Assembly (NCBI RefSeq): GCF_949987535.1
Contig: NC_080067.1
Coordinates: forward strand, 77,277,985 to 77,341,984
Direction of reading: 5' to 3'
DNA length: 64,000 nt
From: Balaenoptera acutorostrata
Lineage: Eukaryota > Chordata > Mammalia > Artiodactyla > Balaenopteridae
The position numbers were made by a program, and so were the translations under genes. Below the pieces are notes generated by a model. The model made no database searches. It had not been told where the DNA came from and worked only from the letters and a program-made list of their open reading frames with translations. This document shows positions 46,926 through 57,890 of the stretch, one piece after another (positions within the stretch are counted from its first letter, which is position 1; each line of letters opens with the position of its first letter).

Positions 46926-47617
46926 GTTTTTTAAAATGGCATTTCAATATAGTTTTAAATTTTCTCTTATTATTAGTGAGGTTGCATAACTTTTAAAAAT
47001 AAAAATTGTGTATATTTAAAGTGCGCAACACGATGATTTATATACATACGTAGTGAAATTATTACTACAGTCAAGCTAGTCAACGTATCCTCTCCTCACA
47101 GTTACCATTTATGTGTGTGATGAGAATACCTGAAAATCTACTCTCTTAGCAAATTTCCAGTATTCAGTAGAGTATTACTAACTATAGTCATCATACTGTT
47201 AGATCTCCAGACTTATTCACCCTACATAACTGCAACTTTGTACCCTTTGACCAACATCTCTCTCTTTTCCCCTGTCTCCCAGCTCCTGGTAATCACTATT
47301 CAACTCTCTGCTTCTATGTATTCAACTTTTCTAGTTTCTACATAAAAGTGTTTTTTTTTTCTTTTTGTATCTAGCTTATTTCATTTAGCATAAAGACACC
47401 AAAGTTCACTCACGTTGAGGCAAATGGCAGGACACCCTTCTTTTTTAAGGCTGAATTTTATCTATATATATATGACATTTTCTTTGTCCATTCATCTGTT
47501 GACAGGTACTTAAGTTGTTTCTATATCTTAGCCATAATACTGCAATGAGCATGGCAGTGTAAATATCTCAGAGGTACTGATTTCATTTCCTTTGGGTATA
47601 TAACCAGAAGAGGGATC
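46926..47617 (-). mobile_element. Old L1 3' end, antisense
   Basis: ORF2 tail wording (CTCTTATTATTAGTGAGGTT), then a second L1 3'UTR (GAAAATCTACTCTCTTAGCA, TCATACTGTTAGATCTCCAG, ACATCTCTCTCTTTTCCCC) and ORF2 C-terminus to GGGATCATATGG. It is probably two relics; the boundary is near 46985. Confidence 0.65.
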
Positions 47618-48221
47618 ATATGGACATTTAGGTTGCTTCCATTTCTTGGCTATCGTATATAGTGCTGCTATGAACACTGGGATGCATGTATCCTTTCAAA
47701 CCATGGTTTTCTCTGGATATATGCCCAGGAGTGGTATTGCTGGATCAAAAGCTTTTGCACAGCAAAGGAAACCACAAACAAAATGAAAATACAACCCACA
47801 GAATGACAGAAAATATTTGCAAACAATGTGATGACAAGGAATTAACCTCCAAAACTTACAAACAGCTCATGCAGCTCAACATCCAAAAAAAAAAAAAAAA
47901 AAAAAAAAACCCAATCAAAAAACGGGCAGAAGACCCAAATAGACATTTCTTCAAAGAAGATATACAGATGGCCAAGAGGCACATGAAAAAATGCTCAGCA
48001 TCACTAGTTATTAGAGAAATACAAATCAAAACTACAATGAGATATCACCTCACACCAGTCAAAATGGCCATCATCAAAAAGTCTACAACCAATAAATGCT
48101 GGAAAGCTTGTGGAGAAAAGGAACCCTCCTACACTGTTGGTGGGAATCTAAATCAGTATGGTCACTATGGAGAACAGTATGGAGGTTCCTTAAAAAAACT
48201 AAAAATAGAGCTACCATATGA
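47618..48221. mobile_element. Rearranged L1 mosaic: antisense piece joined to sense piece
   Basis: 47618-47747 is antisense ORF2 matching about 5255-5380 of the first L1. 47748-48221 is sense ORF2 matching about 4791-5250, with the cysteine-rich region and a 25-base A run at 47886-47909. The pieces meet head to head at AAAAGC (47747). The block is bounded by ATCATATGG and CCATATGAT, inverted copies of one another. The layout resembles a twin-primed antisense insertion that lost its 3' end. Confidence 0.7.
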
Positions 48222-49369
48222 TGGGATTTTAAAAGGAATTTTTTTTAACTTTCCCTTTCTGATATTTCATTGTTAGTGTAAAGAAATAGAACCAATTTCT
48301 ATATGTTAATCTTATATCCTGCTACCTTGCTGAATTTGTTTATCAGTTCTAGTAGTTTTTGTGTGGAGTCTTTAGGGTTTTCTCTATATAATATCATGTT
48401 ATCTGCATATAATGACAATTTTACCTCTTCTCTTCCAATTTTTATATATTTATTTCTTTTTCTTGTCTGATTGCTGTGGCTAGGACTTCTAATACTATGT
48501 TGAACAGAAATGGTGAGAGTGGGCATCCTTGTCTTGTTCCAGATTTTAGCAGGATGGCTTTCTGCTTTTCACCAATGAGTATTATATTGTCTGTGAGTTT
48601 GTCATAAGTAGCTTTTATTATGTTGAGTTATGTTCCCTCTATACCCACTTTGGTAAGAGTTTTTATCATGCATGGATGTTGAATTTTGTCAAATGCTTTT
48701 TCAGCATCTATTGAGATGATCATGTGGTTTTTGTCTTTTCTTTTGTTGATGTGGTGTATCACATTGATTGATTTGTGTATGTTGAACCATCCTTGTGAAA
48801 TTGAGATGAATCCCACTTGGTCATGGTGCACGATTTTTTTAATGCATTGTTGCATTTGGTTTGCTAATACTTTGTTGAGAATTTTTGTATCTATATTTAT
48901 TAAAGATACTGGTCTGTAATTTTCTTTTTTGGTGGTATCTTTGGTTTTGGTATCAGGGTGATGGTGACTTCATAGAATGTCTTTGGGAGTGTTCCCTCCT
49001 CTTCAATCTTTTGGAAGAGTTTGAGAAGGATCAATAAAAGTTCTTCTTTGCATGCTTGGTAAAATTCCCCAGTGAAGCCAGCTAGTCCTGGACTTTTGTT
49101 TGCAAAAAGTTTTTTTGTTTTTTTACAGATTGTACTTCACTTCTAGGTCTGTTCAAATGATCTATTTCTTCTTGATTCAGTTTTGGTGGGCTGTATGTTT
49201 CTAGAAACTTGTCCATTTCTTCTAGGTTGTCAAATTTGTTGGCATATAATTGTTCATAGTATTCTCTCTTGTTACTTCTCTTCTGTCATTTCTTACTTTG
49301 TTTACTTGGGTCCTCTCTCTTTTCTTCTTGGTAAACCTGGCTAGAGGTTTGTCGATTTTGTTTACCTGC
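48222..49369 (-). mobile_element. Old L1 ORF2, antisense
   Basis: Antisense RT domain: TATAATATCATGTTATCTGC around 48387-48406, GCTTTTTCAGCATCTATTGA, CATCCTTGTGAAATTGAGAT, TTTTGGTATCAGGGTGATGG and GCCAGCTAGTCCTGGAC. Frames are short. It seems to resume at 54243 beyond a younger L1. Confidence 0.85.
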
Positions 49370-49544
49370 TAGTGTTAGAGGGTCTCCTGCAGAGGCACGG
49401 GGTGGCTGTGTCTCACTGTGGGGACAACGACACTGGCTGCAGAAGTTCTGGGAAGTACTCTTTGGTGTGAGCACTCCCAGGGTCCGCCATTAGCCCCACC
49501 AAAGACCCAGGTAGGCTCCAGTGCTGGGTCTCCTCAGGCCAGAC
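49370..49544 (+). mobile_element. L1 5'UTR-like fragment, sense
   Basis: GAGGGTCTCCTGCAGAGGCA, GGGAAGTACTCTTTGGTGTG, GTCCGCCATTAGCCCCACC and GTAGGCTCCAGTGCTGGGTC resemble cetartiodactyl L1 5'UTR text as I remember it. It has no ORF1 next to it and no tail. GC content is clearly higher than in both neighbours. Confidence 0.45.
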
Positions 49545-49554
49545 TTCATTAATT

Positions 49555-52500
49555 AATTTTTTTACAATTTTATTTTAGTATAGTTGATTTACAATGTTGT
49601 GTTTCAGGTGTACAGCAAAGTGAATCAGTTATACATATGCATATATCTACTCTTTTTTAGATTCTTTTCCCATATGGGCCATTACAGAGTATTGAGTAGA
49701 GTTCCCTGTGCTATACAGTAGGTCTTTATTAGTTATCTATTTTATATATAGTGTGTGTAAATGTCAATCCCAGTCTCCCAGTTTATTCCTACCCCCCCTT
49801 CCCCCCATGCTGACCATAAGTTTGTTTTCAACATCTGTGACTCTATTTCTGTTTTGTGAGTAAGTTCATTTGTACCATTTTTTTAGATTCCACGTATAAG
49901 CAATAACATATGATATTTGTCTTTCTCTGTCTGACTTACTTCACTCAGTATGACAATCTCTAGGCCCATCCATGTTGCTGCAGATGGCATTATTTTGTTC
50001 TTTTTTATGGTTGAGTAATATTCCATTGTATATATGTACCACATCTTTATCCATTTCTCTGTCGATGGACATTAGGTCACTTCCATGTCCTGGCTATTGT
50101 AAATAGTGCTCCAATGAACATTGGAGTGCATGTATCTTTTCAAATTATGGTTTTCTCCAGGTATGTGCTCAGGAGTGGGATTGCTGGATCATATGGTAGC
50201 TCTATTTTTAGTTTTTTAGGGAAGCTCCATGCTGTTTTCCATAGTGGCTGCACCAATTTACATTCCCACCAACAGTGTAAGAGGGTTCCCTTTTCTCCAC
50301 ACCCTCTCCAGCGTTTATTATTTGTAGATTTTTTGATGATGGCATTCTGACCAGTGTGAGGTGATATGTAGTTTTGATTTACATTTCTCTAATAATTAGT
50401 GATGCTGAGCATCTTTCCATGTGTTTTTGGCCATCTGTATGTCTTCCTTGGAGAAATGTCTTATGCCCATTTTTTTATTGTTTGTTTGTTTTTGGTATTG
50501 GGCTGCATGAACTGTTTGTATATTTTGGATATTAATCCTTTGTCCGTTGATGCATTTGCAAATACTTTCTCCCATTCTGAGAGTTGTCTTTTCATTTTGT
50601 TTATGGTTTCCTTTGCTGTGCAAAAGCTTTTAAGTTTCATTAGGTCCCATTTTTGTGTTTATTTTCATTACTGTAGGAGGTGGATCAAAAAAGAACTTGC
50701 TGCAATTTAAGTCAGAGAGTGTTCCACCTATGTTTTCCTATAACAGTTTTATACTATCTGCCTTACATTTAGGTCATTAATCCATTTTGAGTTTATTTTT
50801 GTATATGGTGTTAGGGAGTGTTCTAATTTCATTCTTTTACATGTAGCTGTCCAGTTTTCCCAGCACCACTTATTGAAGAGGCTGTCTTTTCTCCATTGTA
50901 TATTCTTGCCTCCTTTGTCATAGATTAGGTGACCATAGGTTCATGGGTTTAACTCTGGGCTCTCTATCCTGTTCCATTGATCTATGTTTCTGTTTATGTG
51001 CCAGTAGCATACTGTTTTTATTACTGTAGCTTTGTAGTATAGTTTGAAGTCAGGGAGCCTGATTCTTCCAGCTCCATTTTTCTTTCTCAGTATTGCTTGG
51101 CTATCTGGGGTCTTTTGTGTTTCCATACAAATTGTGCAATTTTTTGTTCTAGTTCTATGAAAAATGCCATTGGTAATTTGATAGGGATTGCACTGAATCT
51201 GTAGATTGCTTTAGGTAGTATAGTCATTTTGACAATACTGATTCTTCCAATCCAAGAACATGGTATATCTCTCCATCTGTTTGTGTCATCTTTGCTTCCT
51301 TTCATCAGTATCTTATAGTTTTCTGAGTACAGGTCTTTTGCCTCCTTAAGTAGGTTTATTCCTAGGTATTTTACTCTTTTTGATGTGATGGTAAATGGGA
51401 TTGTTTCCTTAATTTCTCTTTCTGATCTTTCATTTTTAGTGCATAGGAATGCCAGAGATTTCTGTGTATTAATTTTGTATCCTGCATCTTTACCAAATTC
51501 ATTGATGAGCTCTAATAGTTTTCTGGTAGCATCATTAGGGTTTTCTATGTATAGTATAATGTCATCGGCAAACAGTGACAGTTTTACTTCTTCTTTTCCA
51601 GTTTGTATTCCTTTCATTTCTTTTCCTCCTGTGATTGCCGTGGCTAGGACTTCTAAAACTATGTTGAAAAAAAGTGGCAAGAGTGGATATCCTTGTCTTG
51701 TTCCTGATCTTAGAGGAAACGCTTTCAGTTTTTACCATTGAGAATGATGTTTGCTATGCGTTTGTTGTGTATGGCCTTTACTATGTTGAGGTAAGTTCCC
51801 TCTATGCCCACTTTCTGGAGAGTTTTTATCAAAAATGGATGTTGAATTTTGTCAAAAGCTTTTCTGCATCTGTTGAGATGATCATATGGTTTTTCAGTTT
51901 GTTAACATGGTGTATCACATTGATTGATTTGCATATATTAAAGAATCCTTGCATCCCTGGGATAAATCCCACTTGATCATGGTGTATGATCTTTTTAATG
52001 TGTTGTTGGATTTGGTTTGTTAGTATTTTGTTGAGGATTTTTGTGTCTATGTTCATCAGTGAAATTGGCCTGTAATTTTCTTTTCTTGTAATATCTTTGT
52101 CTAGTTTTGGTATCAGGGTGATGGTGGCCTCGTAGAATGAGTTGGGAGTGTTCCTTCCTCTGCGATTTTTTGGGAGAGTTTCAGAAGGATCGGTGTTAAC
52201 TCTTCTCTAAATGTTTGATGGAATTTGCCTGTGAAGCCATCTGTCCTGGACTTTTGTTTGTTGGAATTTTTAAATCACAGTTTCAATTTCAGTATTTGTA
52301 ATTGGTCTGTTCTTATTTTCTATTTCTTCCTGATTTAGTATTGGAAGGTTGTACCTTTCTAAGAACTTGTCCACTTCTTCTAGGTTGTCCATTTTATTGG
52401 CATATAGCTGTTTGTAGTAGTCTTTTATGATCCTTTGTATTTCTGTGCTGTCAGTTGCAACTTCTCCTTTTTCATTTCATTTCATTTGCTTTAGGTGTAA

Positions 52501-54232
52501 GGTTATGTTGTTTGAGATTTTTCTTGTTTCCTGAGGTAAGATTGTATTGCCATAAACTTCCATTTTAGAACTGCTTTTGCTGCATCTCATAGGTTTTGGA
52601 TCATTGTGTTTTCATTGTCATTTGCCTCTAGATTTTTTTTTATTTCCTCTTTGATTTCTTCAGTGATCCATTGGCTGTTTAGTAACATATTGTTTTGTCT
52701 CCATGTGTTTGGGTTTCTTACAGTTTTTTCCTGTAATTGATTTCTAATCTCATAGCATTGTGATCAGAAAAGATGCTTGATATGATTTCAGTTTTCTTAA
52801 ATTTAGCAAGCCTTGATTTGTGGCCCAAGATGTGATCTATCCTGAAGAATGTTCCAGGTGCACTCGAAGAAAGTGTATTCTGCTGCTTCCGGATGAAATG
52901 TCCTATAAATATCAGTTAAGTCTATCTGGTCTAATGTGTCATTTAAGGCTTGTGTTTCCTAATTGATTTGCTGTCTGGATAATCTGTCCATTTGTGTAAG
53001 TGGGGTATTAAAGTCCCCCACTATTATTGTGTTACTGTCAATTTCCCCTTTTATGGCTGTTAACATTTGCCTTATATATTGAGGTTCTCCTATGTGGGGT
53101 GCATATATATTTACAGTTGTTATATCTTCATCTTGGATTGATCCCTTGATCATTATGTAGTGTCCTTCTTTGTCTCTTGTAACAGTCTTTATTTTAAAGT
53201 CTATTTTGTCTGATATGAGTATTGCTACTCCAGCTTTCTTTCAATTTCCATTTGCATGGAATGACTTTCAAGTCTGTAAGTGTCCCTAGATCTGAAGTGG
53301 GTTTCTTGTAGACAGCGTATATATGGGTCTTGTTTTTGTTTCCATTCAGCCAGTCTGTGTCTTTTGGTTGGAGCATTTAATCCATTTACCTTTAAGTAAT
53401 TATTGATATGTATGTTCTTACTGCTATTTTGTTAATTGTTTTGGATTTGTTTTTAAAGGTCTTTTTTCTTCTCTTCCTCTTTTGTTCTCTTGTGATTTGA
53501 TGTCTATCTTTAGTGTTGTATTTGGATTTGGATTTCTTTTGTGTGTATCTATTGCAGATTTTTGGTTTGTGGTTCCCATGAGGTTTCAGTATAGCAGTCT
53601 ATATATGTACAAGATTGTTTTAGTTGCTGGTCTCTTAATTTCCAATGTGTTTCCAATATCCTGCATTTGTACTCTCTTCACACGATTGCTGGTTTTAATA
53701 TATTTGTGTGTGGATGATTTCCTACCTTTTCTTTATGTTTGTCTTTAATGGTGAGCTTTACCATTCATAATTTTCTTGATTCTAGTTGTGGCCTTTTCTT
53801 TTCTGCCTAGAGAAGTTCCTTTAGCATTTGATTCAAAGCTGGTTTGGTGGTGCTGAATTCTCTTAGCTTTTGCTTGTCTGTAAAGCTTTTGATTTCTCTG
53901 TCAAATCTGAATGAGAGCCTTGCTGGGTAGAGTATTCTTGATTTTAGGTTTTCCCCTTTCATTACTTTAAATATATCATGCCACTTCCTTCTGGCCTGCA
54001 GAGTTTCTGCTAAAAAATCAGCTGATAACCTTATGAGGATTCCCTTGTATGTTATTTGTTGCTTTTCCCTTGTTGCTTTTAATATTTTTTCTTTGTATTT
54101 AATTTTTGTTAGTTTGATTAATATGTGTCTCAGCATGTTCCTCCTTGGGTTTATCCTGTATGGGACTCTCTGTGCTTCCTGAACTTGGGTGACTACTTCT
54201 TTTCCCATGTTAGGGAAGTTTTCAACTTCTAT
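49555..54232 (-). mobile_element. L1, 4.7 kb, antisense, truncated in ORF1
   Basis: On the minus strand: 3'UTR (49555-49882), ORF2 from its TAA at 49883-49885 to a start near 53410, a spacer, and the ORF1 C-terminal half. The target-site duplication TTCATTAATT lies at 49545-49554 and 54233-54242. The frame is broken into pieces (51087-51680, 51829-52056, 52959-53153 and others), so the copy is middle-aged. RT wording such as [20 protein letters not shown] remains readable. It inserted into the older antisense L1 at 48222-49369 and 54243-54358. Confidence 0.9.
53807..54208 (-). pseudogene. L1 ORF1 C-terminal fragment, 133 codons
   Basis: The translation MGKEVVTQVQEAQRVPYRIN onward aligns with residues about 166-297 of the ORF1 protein at 443-1336, covering the second half of the RRM and the C-terminal domain. 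The N-terminus and coiled coil are missing because the L1 is truncated at about 54232. The frame is open in this part but has no start of its own in the family sense. Confidence 0.88.
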
Positions 54233-54242
54233 TTCATTAATT

Positions 54243-56065
54243 TATGCTTTCACCATTATTTTCTTTTCTTCCTTTTACTTTCTTTAAGTTTACTCTTTTG
54301 TACTTTTTCTGGTTTCATGAGTTGTAGGCTTAGCTCATTCATTGTCAAGCTAGTTTTTTGAAAATAAAGCTTTTTATTAAGATATAATTTACATACCATA
54401 TTAATTCACCCATTTAAAGTGTATAATTCAATGGATTTTTGTACCTTCACAGAGTTGTTCAGCTATTACCATAGCCAATTTTAGGGCATTTTATCACCCT
54501 AAAAGAAAATCCTATACCTATTCTCTTAACATGCCTCCCTTTCCCACCCTCAGCCCTAGGCAGCCACCAATCTACTTTCAGTCTCTATGGATTAATCTAG
54601 TTTGTACATCTCACATAAATGGAATTATACAATATGTGGTCTTTGGTGACTGGCTTCTTTCGTTTAGCATAATGGTTTTGAGGTTTATCCATGTTGTGAC
54701 ATATATCAGTACTCAGGTTTTTTTCATTGCCAAATAATATTCCATTGTATGGACATATCACATTTTGTTTATCCATTCATCAATTGATAGACATTTAGGT
54801 GGTCCCCACTTTCTGACTATTATAAATAATGCTGCTATGAACATTTATGTACAATTTCTATATGGGCATATGTTCTCATTGCTTTTGGGTTTATACTTAG
54901 GAGTGGAATTACTGGGTCTTATACGGTAACTATGTTAAACATCTTGATGAACTGCCACACTGTTTTCCAAAGTGGCTGCACAATTATACATTCCCACCAG
55001 CAATGTATAAGGGTTTCAATTTCTCCACATTGACATCAACATTGCTATTATCTGTTTTTTATTATAGCCATCCTAGTGGGTATGAGATGGTGTCCAATTG
55101 TGATTTTGATTTGTATTTCTCTGATGGTCAATGATGCTGAGCCATCATCATGCATCATTTCATGTGATTATATGCTTTTTGTATTTTCTTTGGAAAAATA
55201 ATTATCCAAGTCCTTTGCCCATTTTTAAATTTGGGTTATCTCTTTATTATTGAATATTAAAAGTTCTTTCTATGTTCTGTAACATAAAAAGTCCCTTATC
55301 AGACATATGATTTGCAAAACTTTTTCTCCCATTCTGTGGGTTGTCTTTTCAGTTTCTTAAAATGGTATCCTCTGAAGCATAAAACTTTTTAATTTTGTTG
55401 ATGTCCAATATTTTTCTTTTGTTGCTTGTGCTTTTAGTGTCATATCTGAAAAACCATTGTCTAATTCAAGGTCATGAATAATTACACTTATGTTTTCCTC
55501 TAAGAGATTAATATTTTTAGCTCTCACATTTAGGTCTTTGATCCATTTTGAGTTGATTTTTGTATGTGGTATGAGGTAGAGATACAACTTTGTTCTTCTG
55601 CATGTGGATATTCACTTGTCCCAGCACCATTCATTAAAGACTATTCTTTCTCCATGGAATTATCTTGGTGGTACCTTTGTTGAAAATCAATTGACAGTAA
55701 ATGTGAGGGTCCACTTCTGGACTCCCAGTTCTATTCCATTGATCCATACAAGCTACTTTTTAAATATATGTATGTAGATAATCCATTTCCCCTAAGGATC
55801 ACTTTAGGTGTATCTCACATACTTAATATTAACTATTATTCAATTTTAAATATTTTCATAATTTTAATATTATTTCTTCCTTGATCCATGGATTATTTAT
55901 AGATCAATTTTTAAATAACCAATTTAAATTGGTGTATTGATTACATATTAATTTTTAGTTTTATTATATTATAATCAGGGATTGAGGACTATAGATATTA
56001 AATCTTAGATGATTGTTTTGAAGATTTATTTATGATCTAAAGAGAGTTCAATTTTTACAAACATT
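54243..56065 (-). mobile_element. Old L1 copies, antisense
   Basis: 54243-54358 continues the relic of 48222-49369. 54359-55760 is another old L1: 3'UTR (AAGATATAATTTACATACCA, CCTAGGCAGCCACCAATCTA) and ORF2 C-terminus (GGAGTGGAATTACTGGGTCT, CACATTGACATCAACATTGC). 55790-56060 matches the endonuclease-RT linker of an old L1 (CCTTGATCCATGGATTATTT, ATTATAATCAGGGATTGAGG). All frames are broken. Confidence 0.75.
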
Positions 56066-56364
56066 ATAAGATACTGAATATATCTGCTAATCCCAAACTC
56101 CTAATTTATCCCTTCTCCATCTCCTTCCCCCTTTGGTAACCATAAGTTGTTTTCTGTGTCTTTGAGTCTGTTTCTGTTTTGTAAATAAGTTCATTTGTAT
56201 CATTTTTTAGATTCTACATATAAGTAATATCATATGGTATTTGTCTTTCTCTGTCTGACTTACTTCATTTAGTATGATAATCTCTAGGTCCATTCATATT
56301 GCTACAAATAACATTATTTCATTCTTTTTTATGGCTGATTAATATTCCATTGTGTATATATATA

Positions 56365-56438
<74 letters not shown>

Positions 56439-57190
56439 TACATGTAGTATAGATATATTACATCTTCTTTATCTATTCAACTGAACATTTAGGTTGCTTC
56501 CATGTCTTGGCTATTGTAAATACTGCTGCAATGAACACTGGGGTGCATGATCTTTCCAAATTAGAGTTTCCTCTGATTATGTGCCCAGGAGTGGCATTGC
56601 TGGATCATATGACAACTCTATTTTTAGTTTTTTAGGAAACTTCCATACTGTTTTTCATAGTGGCTGCACCAATTTACATTCCCACCAACAGTGCAGGAGG
56701 TTTCCCTTTTCTCCACACCCTCTCCAGCATTTATTATTTGTAGATTTTTTGATGATGGCCATTCTGAGTGATGTGAGGTCGTACCTCATTGTAGTTTTAA
56801 TTTGCATTTCTGTAATAATTAGTGATGTTGAGCATCTGTTCATGTGTCTATTGGCTATCTGTATGTCTTCTTTGGAGAAATGTCTATTTAGCTCTTCTGC
56901 CCATTTTTTTATTGGGTTGCTTGTTTTTTTGTTATTGAGTTATATGAGCTGTTTGGATATTTTGGAAATTAAGCCCTTGTTGGTCACATCATTTGCAAAT
57001 ATTTTCTCCCAGTCCGTAACTTGTCTTTTCATTTTGTTTATGGTTTCTTTTGCTGTGCAAAATTGTAAGTTTGATTACCTCCCATTTGTTTATTTTTTCT
57101 TTTGCCTTGGGAGACTGACCTAAGAAAACATTGCTATGATTTATGTCAGAGAGTGTTTTGAATGTAGTCTCTAAAATATTGGTGCATGGT
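56066..57190 (-). mobile_element. L1 ORF2 C-terminal part and 3'UTR, antisense, no tail
   Basis: Starts inside the 3'UTR (CCTTTGGTAACCATAAGTTG) and runs through the ORF2 C-terminus to about codon position 4690 of the first L1. A minus-strand frame at 56655-56843 keeps the cysteine-rich motif [20 protein letters not shown]. The 3' poly(A) end is missing. A microsatellite interrupts it at 56351-56442. Confidence 0.8.
56351..56442. repeat. Compound (TG)n(TA)n(CA)n microsatellite
   Basis: About eight TG, twenty TA and ten CA units in a row, preceded by TGTGTATATATATA. The TG arm can pair with the CA arm and the TA centre with itself, so one strand can fold into a long hairpin. It arose in the TATATATG tract of the antisense L1 ORF2 end. 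Confidence 0.95.
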
Positions 57191-57890
57191 GCACGTATAT
57201 CCCATATGATCAAACATTAATTATATTATCCAAATCTTCTCTATTGCTAGTCATTTTAATAATTAACACATTCATATGGCTTAAACATCAAAATAATATG
57301 AAAATATACACAGTGAAAATCTTCACTCCCACCCATGTCCCACCTACGCATCCATACTCCAATCCCTATGGTCAACGATAGTTACTAATATTTTTGCATA
57401 TTCTTTCCATATCAACACAAATACACAAAGATGAGGACATAAATTCTTATTTTTACTCTCTTTCTTAAATAAAAGGTAGCTAATTATATAGACTTTTACT
57501 GGCTTTTTTCAGCTAACAGTATGTCCTAGAAAAAAATTTTTTTCCTTTTGGCCGTGCCCTGCAGCACGCGAGATCTTAGTTCCCCAACCAGGGGTCAAAC
57601 CTGTGCCGCCTGCATTGAGAGCATGGAGTCTTAACCACTGTATCACCAGGGAAGTTCTGACCTAGAAATTTTTTTACATCAGTACATAAAGAGCTTCATC
57701 ATTTTTTGTAGCTGCATAGCCGTCTTTGGGTAGGTGTACCACGGTTTATTTAACCTGTCCTCTAAATAAGGACACAGGTTGTTTCCAGTTTTTTTTTTTT
57801 TTTGCTTTTACAAATAATACTGCCACAAATAACCCTGTCCACATGTCATTTTGTATGTGTGCAAGCTCTGTACTAATTTTAGACACACTT
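57191..57890 (-). mobile_element. Old L1 3' end, antisense, carrying a small SINE
   Basis: CAGTACATAAAGAGCTTCAT, TGTAGCTGCATAGCCGTC, GTGTACCACGGTTTATTTAA and GTGTGCAAGCTC are typical of the antisense end of old L1. The upstream part (57230-57520) fits its 3'UTR loosely. Confidence 0.65.
57533..57658 (-). mobile_element. CHR-2-like tRNA-derived SINE head, antisense
   Basis: On the minus strand: GAACTTCCCTGGTGATACAG, AGTGGTTAAGACTCCATGC, GGTTTGACCCCTGG and GGGGAACTAAGATCTCGC, then a T/A-rich tail. Flanks CCTAGAAA at 57525-57532 and 57661-57668 look like a target-site duplication. It is about 125 bp, shorter and older than the other SINEs here. Confidence 0.8.
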
